Of a stretch of DNA of 64,000 nt, positions 10,702-22,400 are shown piece after piece (within the stretch, counting starts at the first letter, position 1; each line of letters begins with the position of its first letter). This stretch comes from Periplaneta americana. Lineage: Eukaryota > Arthropoda > Insecta > Blattodea > Blattidae. Made by a program: the position numbers and the translations under genes. The stretch spans positions 1,142,001 to 1,206,000 of the forward strand of contig NW_027185501.1 of NCBI RefSeq assembly GCF_040183065.1. The letters run 5' to 3'. Below the pieces are notes generated by a model. The model did not search any database. It was not told where the DNA came from and saw only the letters and a list, made by a program, of their open reading frames with translations.

Positions 10702-12981
10702 TGCACTCGAAGTTGGATGCTTCACGGTTGTCAGCCCACTTTGAGCTCTGTGGATATAGAGGGAAATATTGGATCGGTGTCGGTTAGAGTTCCCGAGTAG
10801 CTCAGTGGTAGAGCGTTGGTACGTTAAACCAAAGGTCCCGGGTTCGATACCCGGCTCCGGAATAATTTTTCCATCGAAATTATTCAAATCAACTTTACAG
10901 GGAGTTATACCTGAAGGGTTGATTTGCATAATACACGTCACTGTTCGTTAACAGAAAACCATAATTTAAGTCACACGGAGTTAGTGTGCGCTCGAAGTTG
11001 GATGCTTGTCGGTTGTCAGCCCACTTTGAGGTCTGTGAATATAGAGGGAAAAATTGGATCGGTGTCGGTTAGAGTTCCCGAGTAGCTCAGTGGTAGAGCG
11101 TTGGTACGTTAAACCAAATGTCCCGGGTACGATACCCGGCTCCGGAACAATTTTTCCCACGAAATTATTCAAATCAGCTATACAGGGAGTTATACCTGAA
11201 ATCTTGATTTGCATAATACACGTCACTGTTCGTTAACAGACAACCACAAATTAAGTCACACGGAGTTAGTGTGCACTCGATGATGGATGCTTGACTGTTG
11301 TCAGCCCACTTTGAGGTCTGTGGATATAGAGGGAAAAATTGGATCGGTGTCGGTTAGAGTTCCCGAGTAGCTCAGTGGTAGAGCGCTGGTACGTTAAACC
11401 AAAGGTCCCGTGTTCTATACCCGGCTCCGGAACAATTTTTCCCTCGAAATTATTCAAATCAACTTTACAGGCAGTTATATCTGAAATCTTGATTTGCATA
11501 ATACACGTCACTTTTAGTTAACAGAAAACCACAATTTAAGTCACACGGAGTTAGTGTGCACTCGAAGTTGGATGCTTGACGGTTGTCAGCCCACTTTGAG
11601 GTCTGTGGATATAGAGGGAAAAATTGGATCTGCGTCGGTTAGAGTTCCCGAGTAGCTCAGTGGTAGGGCGTTGGTACGTTAAACCAAAGGCCCTGGGTTC
11701 GATACCCGGCCACGGAACAATTTTTCCCTCGAAATTATTCAAATCAACTTTACAGGGAGTTATACTTGAAATCTTGATTTCCATAATACACGTTACTGTT
11801 CGTTAACAGAAAACCACAATTTAAGTCACACGGAGTTAGGGTGCACTCGAAGTTGGAAGCTTGACGGTTGTCAGCCCACTTCGAGTTCTGTGGATACAGA
11901 GGGAAAAATTGGATCGGTGTCGGTTAGAGTTCCCGAGTAGCTCAGTGGTAGAGCGTTGGTACGTTAAACCAAAGGTCCCGGGTTCGATACTCGGCTCCGG
12001 AAAAATTTTTCCCTCGAAATTATTCAAATCAACTTTACAGGGAGTTATACCTGAAATCTTGATTTGCATTATACACGTCACTGTTCGTTAACAGAAAACT
12101 ACAAATTAAGTCACACGGAGTTAGTGTGCACTCGAAGTTGGATGCTTGACGGTTGTCAGCCCAATTTGAGGTCTGTGGATATAAAGGGAAAAATTGGATC
12201 GGTGTCGGTTAGAGTTCCCGAGTAGCTCAGTGGTAGAGCGTTATTACGTTAAACCAAAGGTCCCGGGTTCAATACCCGGCTCCGGAACAATTTTTCCCTC
12301 GAAATTATTCAAATCAACTTTACAGGGAGTTATATCTGAAATCTTGATTTGTATAATACACGTCACTGTTCGTTAACAGAAAACCACAATTTAAGTCACA
12401 CGGAGTTAGTGTGCACTCGAAGTTGGATGCTTGACGGTTGTCAGCCCACTTTGAGGTCTGTGGATATAGAGGGAAAAATTGGATCGGTGTCGGTTAGAGT
12501 TCCCGAATAGCTCAGTGGTAGAGCGTTGGTACGTTAAACCAAAAGTCCCGGGTTCGATAACCGCCTCTGGAACAATTTTTCCCTCGAAATTATTCAAATC
12601 AACTTTATAGGGAGTTATACCTGAAATCGAGATTTGCATAATACACGTCACTGTTCGTTAACACAAAACCACAATTTAAGTCACACGGAGTTAGTGTGCA
12701 CACGAAGTTGGATGCTTGACGGTTGTCAGCCCAATTTGAGGTCTGTGGATATAGAGGGAAAAATTGGATCGGTGTCGGTTAGAGTTCCCGAGTAGCTCAG
12801 TGGTAGAGCGTTGGTCCGTTAAACCAAAGGTCCCGGCTTCGATACCCGGCTCCGGAACAATTTTTCCCTCGAAATTATTCAAATCAACTTTACAGGGAGT
12901 TATACATTAAATCTTGATTTGCATAATACACGTCACTGTTCGTTAACAGAAAACCACAATTTAAGTCACACGGAGTTAGTG
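10702..12981 (+). repeat. Eight-monomer higher-order repeat, copy 2 (2280 bp)
   Basis: Second copy of the eight-type run, with cores 10791 to 12786. Its last monomer (core 12786, anticodon loop CCGTTAA and T-stem CCGGC) differs in type from the last monomer of copy 1 and instead resembles the one at 6178. Homology at the 2280-bp offset is therefore good for seven of the eight units. Confidence 0.7.
10791..10862 (+). tRNA. Consensus tRNA-like core, anticodon GTT
   Basis: Full match to the array consensus core; first monomer of the second eight-type repeat. The T5 run is intact (AATAATTTTTCC). Its equivalent 2280 bp upstream (core 8511) has one acceptor change, CTACGGA. Confidence 0.58.
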
Positions 12982-15900
12982 TGCACTCGAAGTTGGATGC
13001 TTGACGGTTGTCAGCCCACTTTGAGGTCTGTGGATATAGAGGGAAAATTGGATCGGTGTCGGTTAGATTTCCCGACTAGCTCAGTGGTAGAGCGTTGGTA
13101 TGTTAAACGAAAGGTCCCGAGTTCGATACCAGGCTCAGGAACAATTTTTCCCTCGAAATTATTCAAATCAACTTTACAGGGAGTTATACCTGAAATCTTG
13201 ATTAGCATAATACACGTCACTGTTCGTTAACAGAAAACCACAATTTAAGTCACACGGAGTTAGTGTGCACTCGAAGTTGGATGCTTGACTGTTGTCAGCC
13301 CAATTTGACGTCTGTGGATATAGAGGGAAAAATTGGATCGGTGTCGGTTAGAGTTCCCGAATAGCTCAGTGGTAGAGCGTTGGTACGTTAAACCAAAGGT
13401 CCCGGGTTCGATAACCGCCTCCGGAACAATTTTTGCCTCGAAATAATTCAAATCAACTTTATAGGGAGTTATACCTGAAATCGAGATTTGCATAATACAC
13501 GTCACTGTTCGTTAACAGAATACCTCAATTTAAGTCACACGGAGTTAGTCTGCACTCGAAGTTGGATGCTTGACGGTTGTCAGCCCACCTTGAGGTGTGT
13601 GAATATAGAGGGAAAAATTGGATCGGTGTCGGTTAGAGTTCCCGAGTAGGTCAGTGGTAGAACGTTGGACGTTAAACCAAAGGTGCCGTGTTCGATACCG
13701 AGCTCTGGAACAATTTTTCCCTCGAAATTATTCAAATCAACTTTACAGGGAGTTATACTTGAAATCTTGATTTGCATAATACACGTCACTGTTCGTTAAC
13801 AGAAAACCACAATTTAAGTCACACGGAGTTAGTGTGCACTCGAAGTTGGATGCTTGACGGTTGTCAGCCCACTTTGAGATCTGTGGATATAGAGGAAAAA
13901 ATTGGATCGGTGTCGGTTAGAGTTCTCGAGTAGCTCAGTGGTAGAGCGTTGGTACGTTAAACCAAAGGTCCCGGGTTCGATACCCGGCACAGGAAAAAAT
14001 TTTCCCTCCAAATTATTCAAATCAACTTTACAGGGAGTTATACCTGAAATCTTGATTTACATAATACACGTCACTGTTCGTTAACAGAAAACCACAATTT
14101 AAGTCACACGGAGTTAGTGTGCACTCGAAGTTGGATGCTTGACGGTTGTCAGCCCAATTTGAGGTCTGTGGATATAGAAGGAAAATTTGGATCGGTGTCG
14201 GTTATAGTTCCCGAGTAGCTCAGTGGTAGAGCGTTGGTACGTTAAACCAAAGGTCACGGGTTCGACACCCGGCTCCGCAACATTTTTTCCCTCGAAATTA
14301 TTCAAATCAACTTTACATGGAATTATACCTGAAATCTTGATTTGCATAATACACTTCACTGTACGTTAACAGAAAACCACAATTTAAATCACACGGAGTT
14401 AGTGTGCACTCGAAGTTGGATGCTTGACGGTTGTCAGCCCACTTTGAGGTCTGTGGATATAGAGGGAAAAATTGGATCGGTGTCGGTCAGAGTTCCCGAG
14501 AAGCTCAGTGGTAGAGCGATGGTACGTTAAACCAAAGGTCCCGGGTTCGATACCCGGCTCCGGAACAATTTTATCCTCGATATTATTCAAATCAACTTTA
14601 CAGGGATTTATACCTGCAATCTTGATTTGCATAATACACGTCACTGTTCGTTAACAGAAAACCACAATTTAAGTCAAACGGAGTTAGTGTGCACTCGAAG
14701 TTGGATGCTTGACTGTTGTCAGCCCACTATGAGGTCTGTGGATATAGAGGAAAAAATTGGATCGGTGTCGGCTAGAGTTCCCAAGTAGCTCAGTGGTAGA
14801 GCGTTGGTACGTTAAACCAAAGGTCCTGGGTTCGATTCCCGGCTCCGGAACAATTTTTCCCTCGAAATTATTCAAATCAAATTTACAGGGTGTTATAGCT
14901 GAAATCTTGATTTGCATAATACACGTCTCTGTTCGTTAACAGAAAACCACAATTTAAGTCACACGGAGTTGGTGTGCACTCGAAGTTGGATGGTTGACGG
15001 TTGTCAGCCCACTTTGAGGTCTGTGGATATAGAGGGAAAAATTGGATCGGTGTCGGTTAGAGTTCCCGAGTAGCTCAGTGGTAGAGCGTTGGTAAGTTAA
15101 ACCAAAGGTCCCGTGTTCGATACCCGGCTCCGGAAAAATTTTTCCCTCGAAATTATTCAAATCAACTTTACAGGGAGTTATACCTGAAATCTTGATTTCC
15201 ATAATACACGTTACTGTTCGTTACCAGAAAACCACAATTTTATCACACGGAGTTAGTGTGCACTCGAAGTTGGATGCTTGACGGTTGTCAGCCCAATTCG
15301 AGTTCTGTGGATACAGAGGGAAAAATTGGATCGGTGTCGGTTAGAGTTCCCGGGTAGTTCAGTGGTAGAGCGTTGGTACGTTAAACCAAAGGTCCCGGGT
15401 TCGATACCCGGCTCCGGAACAATTTTTCCCTCGAAATTATTCAATTCAACTTTACAGGGAGTTATACCTGAAATCTTGAATCGCATAATACACGTCACTG
15501 TTCGTTAACAGAAAACTACAATTTAAGTCAAACGGAGTTAGTGTGCACTCGAAGTTGGAAGCTTGACGTTTGTCAGCCCAAATTGAGGTCTGTGGATATA
15601 GAGGGAAAAATTGGATCGGTGTCGGTTAGAGTTCCCGAGTAGCTTAGTGGTAGAGCGTTAGTACGTTAAACCAAAGGTCCCGGGTTCGATACCCGGCTCC
15701 GGAACAATTTTTCCCTCGAAATTATTCAAATCAACTTTACAGGGAGTAATTCCTGAAATCTTGATTTGCATAATACACGTCACTGTTCGTTAACAGAATA
15801 CCACAATTTAAGTCACACGGAGTTAGTGTGCACTCGAAGTTGGATGCTTGACGGTTGTCAGCCCACCTTGAGGTCTGTGAATATAGAAGGAAAAATTGGA

Positions 15901-18107
15901 TCGGTGTCGGTTAGAGTTCCCGAGTAGGTCAGTGGTAGAGCGTTGGTACGTTATACCAAAGGTCCCGGGTTCGATACCCGGCTCAGGAAAATTTTTCCCT
16001 CGAAATTATTCAAATCAACTTTACAGGGAGTTATACCTGAAATCTTGATTTGCATAATACACGTCACTGTTCGTTAACAGAAAACCACAATTTAAGTCAC
16101 ACGGAGTTAGTGTGCACTCGAAGTTGGATGCTTGACGGTTGTCAGCCCAATTTGAGATCTGTGGATATAGAAGGAAAAATTGGATCGGTGACGGTTTGTG
16201 TTCCCGAGTAGTTCAGTGGTAGAGCGTTGGTACGTTAAACCAAAGGTCCCGGGTTCGATACCCGGCTCCGGAACAATTTTTTCCTCGAAATTATTCAAAT
16301 CAACTTTACAGGGATTTATACCTGCAATTTTGATTTGCATAATACACGTCACTGTTCGTTAACAGAAAACCACAATTTAAGTCACACGGAATTAGTGTGC
16401 ACTCGAAGTTGGATGCTTGACGGTTGTCAGCCCACTTTGAGGTCTGTGGATATAGAGGAAAAAATTGAATCGGTGTCGATTAGAGTTCCCGTGTATCTCA
16501 GTGGAAGAGCGTTGGTACGTTAAACCAAAGGTCACGGGTTCGATACCCGGCTCCGGAACAATTTTTTCCTCGAAATTATTCAAATCAACTTTACAGGGAT
16601 TTATATCTGCAATTTTGATTTGCATAATACACGTCACTGTTCGTTAACAGACAACCACAATTTGAGTCACACGGAGTTAGTGTGTATTCGAAGTTGGATG
16701 CTTGACGGTTGTCAGCCCACTTTGAGGTCTGTGGATATAGAGGGAAAAATTGGATCGGCGTCGGTTAGAGTTCCCGAGTAGCTCAGTGGTAGTGCGTTGG
16801 TACGTTAAACCAAAGGTCCTGGGTTCGATACCCAGCTACGGTACAATTTTTCCCTCGAAATTATTCAAATCAACTTTACAGGGTGTTATACCTGAAATCT
16901 TGATTTGCATAATACACGTCTCTGTTCGTTAACAGAAAACCACAATTTAAGTCTCACGGAGTTGGTGTGCACTCGAAGTTGGATGCTTGACGGTTGTCAG
17001 CCCACTTTGAGGTCTGTGGATATAGAGGGAAAAATTGGATCGGTGTCGGTTAGAGTTCCCGAGTAGCTCAGTGGTAGGGCGTTGGTAAGTTAAACCAAAG
17101 GTCCCGGGTTCGATACCCGGCTGCGGAACAATTTTTCCCTCGAAATTATTCAAATCAACTTTACAGGGAGTTATACCTGAAACCTTGATTTGCATAATAC
17201 ACGTTACTGTTCGTTAACAGAAAACCACAATTTAAGTCACACGGAGTTAGTGTGCACTCGAAGTTGGATGCTTGACGGTTGTCAGCCCAATTTGAGGTCT
17301 GTGGATATAGAGGAAAAAAATTGGAACGGTGTCGGTTAGAGTTCCCGAGTAGCTCAGTGGTAGAGCGTTAGTACGTTAAACCAAAGGTCCCGGGTTAGAT
17401 ACCCGGCACCGGAACAATTTTTCCCTCGAAATTATTCAAATCAACTTTACAGGGAGTTATACCTGAAATCTTGATTTGCATAATACACGTCACTCTTCGT
17501 TAACAGAATACCACAATTTAAGTCACACGGAGTTAGTGTGCACTCGAAGTTGGATGCTTGACGGTTGTCAGCCCACCTTGAGGTCAGTGAATATAGAGGG
17601 AAAAATTGGATCGGTTTCGGTTAGAGTTCCCGAGTAGGTCAGTGGTAGAACGTTGGACGTTAATCCAAAGGTCCCGGGTTCGATACCCAGCTCCGGAACA
17701 ATATTTCCCTCGAAATTATTCAAATCAACTTTACAGGAAGTTATACCTGAAACCTTGATTTGCATAATACACGTCACTGTTCGTTAACAGAAAACCACAA
17801 TTTAAGTCACACGGAGGTAGTGTGCACTCGAAGTTGGATGCTTGACGGTTGTCAGCCCAATTTGAGGTCTGTGGATATAGAAGGAAAAATTGGATCGGTG
17901 TCGGTTAGAGTTCCCGAGTAGCTCAGTGGTAGAGCGTTGGTACGTTAAACCAAAAGTCAAGGGTTCCATACCCGGCTCCGGAACATTTTTTCCCTCGAAA
18001 TTATTCAAATCAACTTTACAGCGATTTATACTTGCAATCTTGATTTGCATAATACACGTCACTGTTCGTTAACAGAAAACCACAATTTAAGTCACACGGA
18101 GTTAGTG

Positions 18108-18677
18108 TGCACTCGAAGTTGGATGCTTGACGGTTGTCAGCCCACTTTGAGGTCTGTGGATATAGTGGAAAAAATTGGATCGGTGTCGGTTAGAGTTCCC
18201 GAGTAGCTTAGTGGTAGAGCGTTAGTACGTTAAGCCAAATGTCCCGGGTTCGATACCAGGCTCCGGAACAATTTTTCCCTCGAAATTATTCAAATCAACT
18301 TTACAGGGAGTTATACCTGAAATCTTGATTTGCATAATACACGTCACTGTTCGTTAACAGAATACCACAATTTAAGTCACACGGAGTTAGTGTGCACTCG
18401 AAGTTGGATGCTTGACGGTTGTCAGCCCAATTTGAGATCTGTGGATATAGAAGGAAAAATTGGATCGGTGTCGGTTAGAGGTCCCGAGTAGTTCAGTGGT
18501 AGAGCGTTGGTACGTTAATCCAAAGGTCCCGGGTTCGATACCCGGCTCCGGAACAATTCTTTCCTCGAAATTATTCAAATCAACTTTACTCGGATTTATA
18601 CCTGCAATCTTGATTTTCATAATACACGTCACTGTTCGTTAACAGACAACCACAATTTAAGTCACACGGAGTTAGTG
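18108..18677 (+). repeat. 570-bp dimer duplication, copy 1
   Basis: Two monomers (cores 18197 and 18482) are repeated at an offset of exactly 570 bp. Shared marks are TATAGTGGAAAAAATTGG in the first linker, TAGCTTAGTGG as A-box with GCGTTAGTACG behind it, and TTAATCCAAAGG with CAATTCTTTCC in the second monomer. A handful of substitutions separate the copies, so this is a young local dimer duplication. Confidence 0.8.
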
Positions 18678-19247
18678 TGCACTCGAAGTTGGATGCTTGA
18701 CGGTTGTCAGCCCACTTTGAGGTCTGTGGATATAGTGGAAAAAATTGGATCGGTGTCGGTTAGATTTCCCGAGTAGCTTAGTGGTAGAGCGTTAGTACGT
18801 TAAACCAAAGGTCCCGGGTTCGATAACAGGCTCCGGAACAATTTTTCCCTCGAAATTATTCAAATCAACTTTACAGGGAGTTATACCTGAAATCTTGATT
18901 TGCATAATACACGTCACTGTTCGTTAACAGAATACCACAATTTAAGTCACACGGAGTTAGTGTGCACTCGAAGTTGGATGCTTGACGGTTGTCAGCCCAA
19001 TTTGAGATCTGTGGATATAGAAGGAAAAATTGGATCGGTGTCGGTTAGAGTTCCCGAGTAGTTCAGTGGTAGAGCGTTGGTACGTTAATCCAAAGGTCCC
19101 GGGTTCGATACCCGGCTCCGGAACAATTCTTTCCTCGAAATTATTCAAATCAACTTTACTCGGATTTATACCTGCAATCTTGATTTGCATAATACACGTC
19201 ACTGTTCGTTAACAGAAAACCACAATTTAAGTCACACGGAGTTAGTG
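18678..19247 (+). repeat. 570-bp dimer duplication, copy 2
   Basis: Second copy of the dimer (cores 18767 and 19052), directly abutting copy 1 and followed by a composite monomer. Both monomers carry non-consensus anticodon arms: TTAGT in the first, and a T-T clash at the top of the stem in the second (GGTACGTTAATCC). Confidence 0.8.
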
Positions 19248-19336
19248 TGCACTCGAAGTTGGATGCTTGACGGTTGTCAGCCCACTTTGAGGTCTGTGGA
19301 TATAGGGGGAAAAATTGGATCGGTGTCGGTCAGAGT

Positions 19337-19462
19337 TCCCGAGTAGCTCAGTGGTAGAGCGTTGGTACGTTAAACCAAAGGTCCCGGGATCGATACGCGG
19401 CCCCGTGGTAGAGCGTTGCTACGTTAAACCAAATGTCCCGGGTTATATACCCGACTCCGGAA
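19337..19462 (+). pseudogene. Composite tRNA-like core
   Basis: The only composite in block II. The first T arm is GGGATCGATACGCGG and the second is degraded (GGGTTATATACCCGA). The terminator is weakened to CAATTTTTCAG. Confidence 0.72.
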
Positions 19463-22400
19463 CAATTTTTCAGTCGAAATTATTCAAATCAACTTTACAG
19501 TTAGTTATACCTGAAATCTTGATTTGCATAATACACGTCACTGTTCGTTAACAGAAAACCACAATTTAAGTCACACGGAGTTAGTGTGCACTCGAAGTTG
19601 GATGCTTGACGGTTGTCAGCCCACTTTGAGGTCTGTGGATATAGAGGGAAAAATTGAATCGGTGTCGGTTAGAGTTACCGAGTAGCTCAGTGGAAGAGCT
19701 TTGGTACGTTAAACCAAAGGTCCCGGGTTCGACACCCGCCTCCGGAACAATTTTTCCCTCGAAATTATTCAAATCAACTTTACAGGGAGTTATACCTGAA
19801 ATTTTGATTTGCATAATACACGTCACTGTTCGTTAACAGAAAACCACAATTTAAGTCACACGGAGTTAGTGTGCACTCGAATTTGGATGCTTGACGGTTG
19901 TCAGCCCACTTTGAGGTCTGTGGATATAGAGAGAAAAATTGGAACGGTGTCGGTTAGAGTTCCCGAGTAGCTCAGTGGTAGAGCGGTGGTACGTTAAACC
20001 AAAGTTCCCGGGTTCGATACCCGGCTCCGGAACAATTTTTCCCTCGAAATTATTCAAATCAACTTTACAGGGAGTTATACCTGAAATCTTGATTTGCATA
20101 ATACACGTCACTGTTCGTTAACAGAAAACCACAATTTAAGTCACACGGAGTTAGTGTGCACTCGAAGTTGGATGCTTGACGGTTGTCAGCCCAAATTGAG
20201 GTCTGTGTATATAGAGGGAAAAATTGGATCGGTGTCGGTTAGAGTTCCCGAGTAGCTCAGTGATAGAGTGTTGGTACGTTAAACCAAATGTCCCGGGTTC
20301 AATACCCGGCTCCGGAACAATTTTTTCCTCGAAATTATTCAAATCAACTTTATAGGGAGTTATACCTGACATCTTGATTTGCATAATACACGTCACTGTT
20401 CGCTAACAGAAAACCACAATTTAAGTCACACGGAGTTAGTGTGCACTCGAAGTTGGATGCTTGAAGGTTGTCAACCCACTTTGAGGTCTATGGATATAGA
20501 GGGAAAAATTAGAACGGTGTCGGTTAGAGTTCCCGAGTAGATCAGTGGTTGAGCGTTGGTACGTTAAACCAAATGTCCCGTGTTCAATACCCGGCTCCGG
20601 AACCATTTTTTCCTCGAAATTATTCAAATCAACTTTATAGGGTGTTATACCTGAAATCTTGATTTGCATAATACACGTCACTGTTCGTTAACAGAAAACC
20701 AAAATTTAAGTCACACGGAGTTAGTGTGCACTCGAAGTTGGATGCTTGACGGTTGTCAGCCCATTTTGAACTCTGTGGATATATTGGAAAAAATTGAATC
20801 GGTGTCGGTTAGAATTCCCGTGTATCTCAGTGGAAGAGCGTTGGTACGTTAAACCAAAGGTCACGGGTTCGATACCCGGCTCCGGAACAATTTTTCCCTC
20901 GAAATTATTCAAATCAACTTTACAGGGAGTTATACCTGAAATCTTGATTTGCATAATACACGTCACTGTTCGTTAACAGAAAACCACAATTTAAGTCACA
21001 CGGAGTTAGTGTGCACTCGAAGTTGGATGCTTGACGGTTGTCAGCCCACTTTGAGGTCTGTGGATATAGAGGGAAAAATTGGATCGGTGACGGTTAGAGT
21101 TCCCGAGTAGCTCAGTGGTAGAGCGTTGGTCCGTTAAACCAAAGGTCCCGTGTTCGATACCCGGCTCCGGAACAATTATTCCCACGAAATTATTCAAATC
21201 AACTTTACAGGGAGTTATACCTGAAATCTTGATTTGCATAATACACGTCACTGTTCGTTAACAGAAAACCATAATTTAAGTCACACGGTGTTAGTGTGCA
21301 CTCGAAGTTGGATGCTTGACGGTTGTCAGCCCACTTTCAGGTCTGTGGATATAGAGGGAAAAATTGGATCGGTGTCGGTTAGAGTTCCCGAGTAGCTCAG
21401 TGGTAGAGCGTTGGTACGTTAAACCAAATGTCCCGCGTACGATACCCGGCTCCGGAACAATTTTTCCCACGAAATTATTCAAATCAGCATTACAGGGAGT
21501 TATACCAAAAATCTTGATTTGCATAATACACGTCACTGTTCGTTAACAGACAACCACAATTTAAGTCACACGGAGTTAGTGTGCACTCGATGTTGGATGC
21601 TTGACGGTTGTCAGCCCAATTTGAGGTCTGTGGATATAGAGGGAAAAATTGGATCGGTGTCGGTTAGAGTTCCCGAGTAGCTCAGTGGTACAGCGCTCGT
21701 ACGTTAAACCAAAGGTCCCGGGTTCGATACCCGGCTCCGGAACAATTTTTCCCTCGAAATTATTCAAATCAAGTTTACAGGGAGTTATATCTGAAATCTT
21801 GATTTGCATAATACACGTCTCTGTTCGTTAACAGAAAACCACAATTTAAGTCACACGGAGTTAGTGTGCACTCGAAGTTGGATGCTTGACGGTTGTCAGC
21901 CCACTTTGAGGTCTGTGGATATAGAGGTAAAAATTGGATCGGCGTCGGTTAGAGTTCCCGAATAGCTCAGTGGTAGAGCATTGGTACGTTAAACCAAAGG
22001 CCCTGGGTTCGATACTCGGCTCCGGAACAATTTTTCCCTCGAAATTATTCAAATCAACTTTCCAGGGTGTTATACTTGAAATCTTGATTTGCATAATACA
22101 CGTCTCTGTTCGTTAACAGAAAACCACAATTTAAGTCACACGGAGTTGGTGTGCACTCGAAGTTGGATGCTTGACGGTTGTCAGCCCACTTTGAGGTCTG
22201 TGGATATAGAGGGAAAAGTTGGATCGGTGTCGGTTAGAGTTCCCGAGTAGCTCAGTGGTAGAGCGTTGGTACGTTAAACCAAAGATCCCGAGTTCGATAC
22301 ACGGCTCCGGAACAATTTCTCCCTCGAAATTATTCAAATCAACTTTACAGGGAGTTATACCTGAAATCTTGATTTGCATAATACACGTTACTCTTCGTTA

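Larger units (their letters stand above)
1..12981 (+). repeat. Array block I: eight-type monomer family
   Basis: Forty-five monomers. Cores start at 90, 375, 660, 944, 1229, 1514, 1799, 2083, 2422, 2707, 2992, 3277, 3562, 3847, 4132, 4416, 4755, 5040, 5325, 5609, 5893, 6178, 6462, 6801, 7086, 7371, 7656, 7941, 8226, 8511, 8796, 9081, 9366, 9651, 9936, 10221, 10506, 10791, 11076, 11361, 11646, 11931, 12216, 12501 and 12786. Types recur in a fixed order: a near-consensus core; a core with T55 changed to A (GGTACGATACC); one with CTGGT in the anticodon stem; one with a CTGGG T-stem and GGCGTCGG linker; one with the CTCGG T-stem; one with TTATT or TTAGT in the anticodon stem; one starting TCCCGAA with a disturbed acceptor end; and a variable eighth. 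Composites occur at 2083, 4416 and 6462. Confidence 0.85.
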
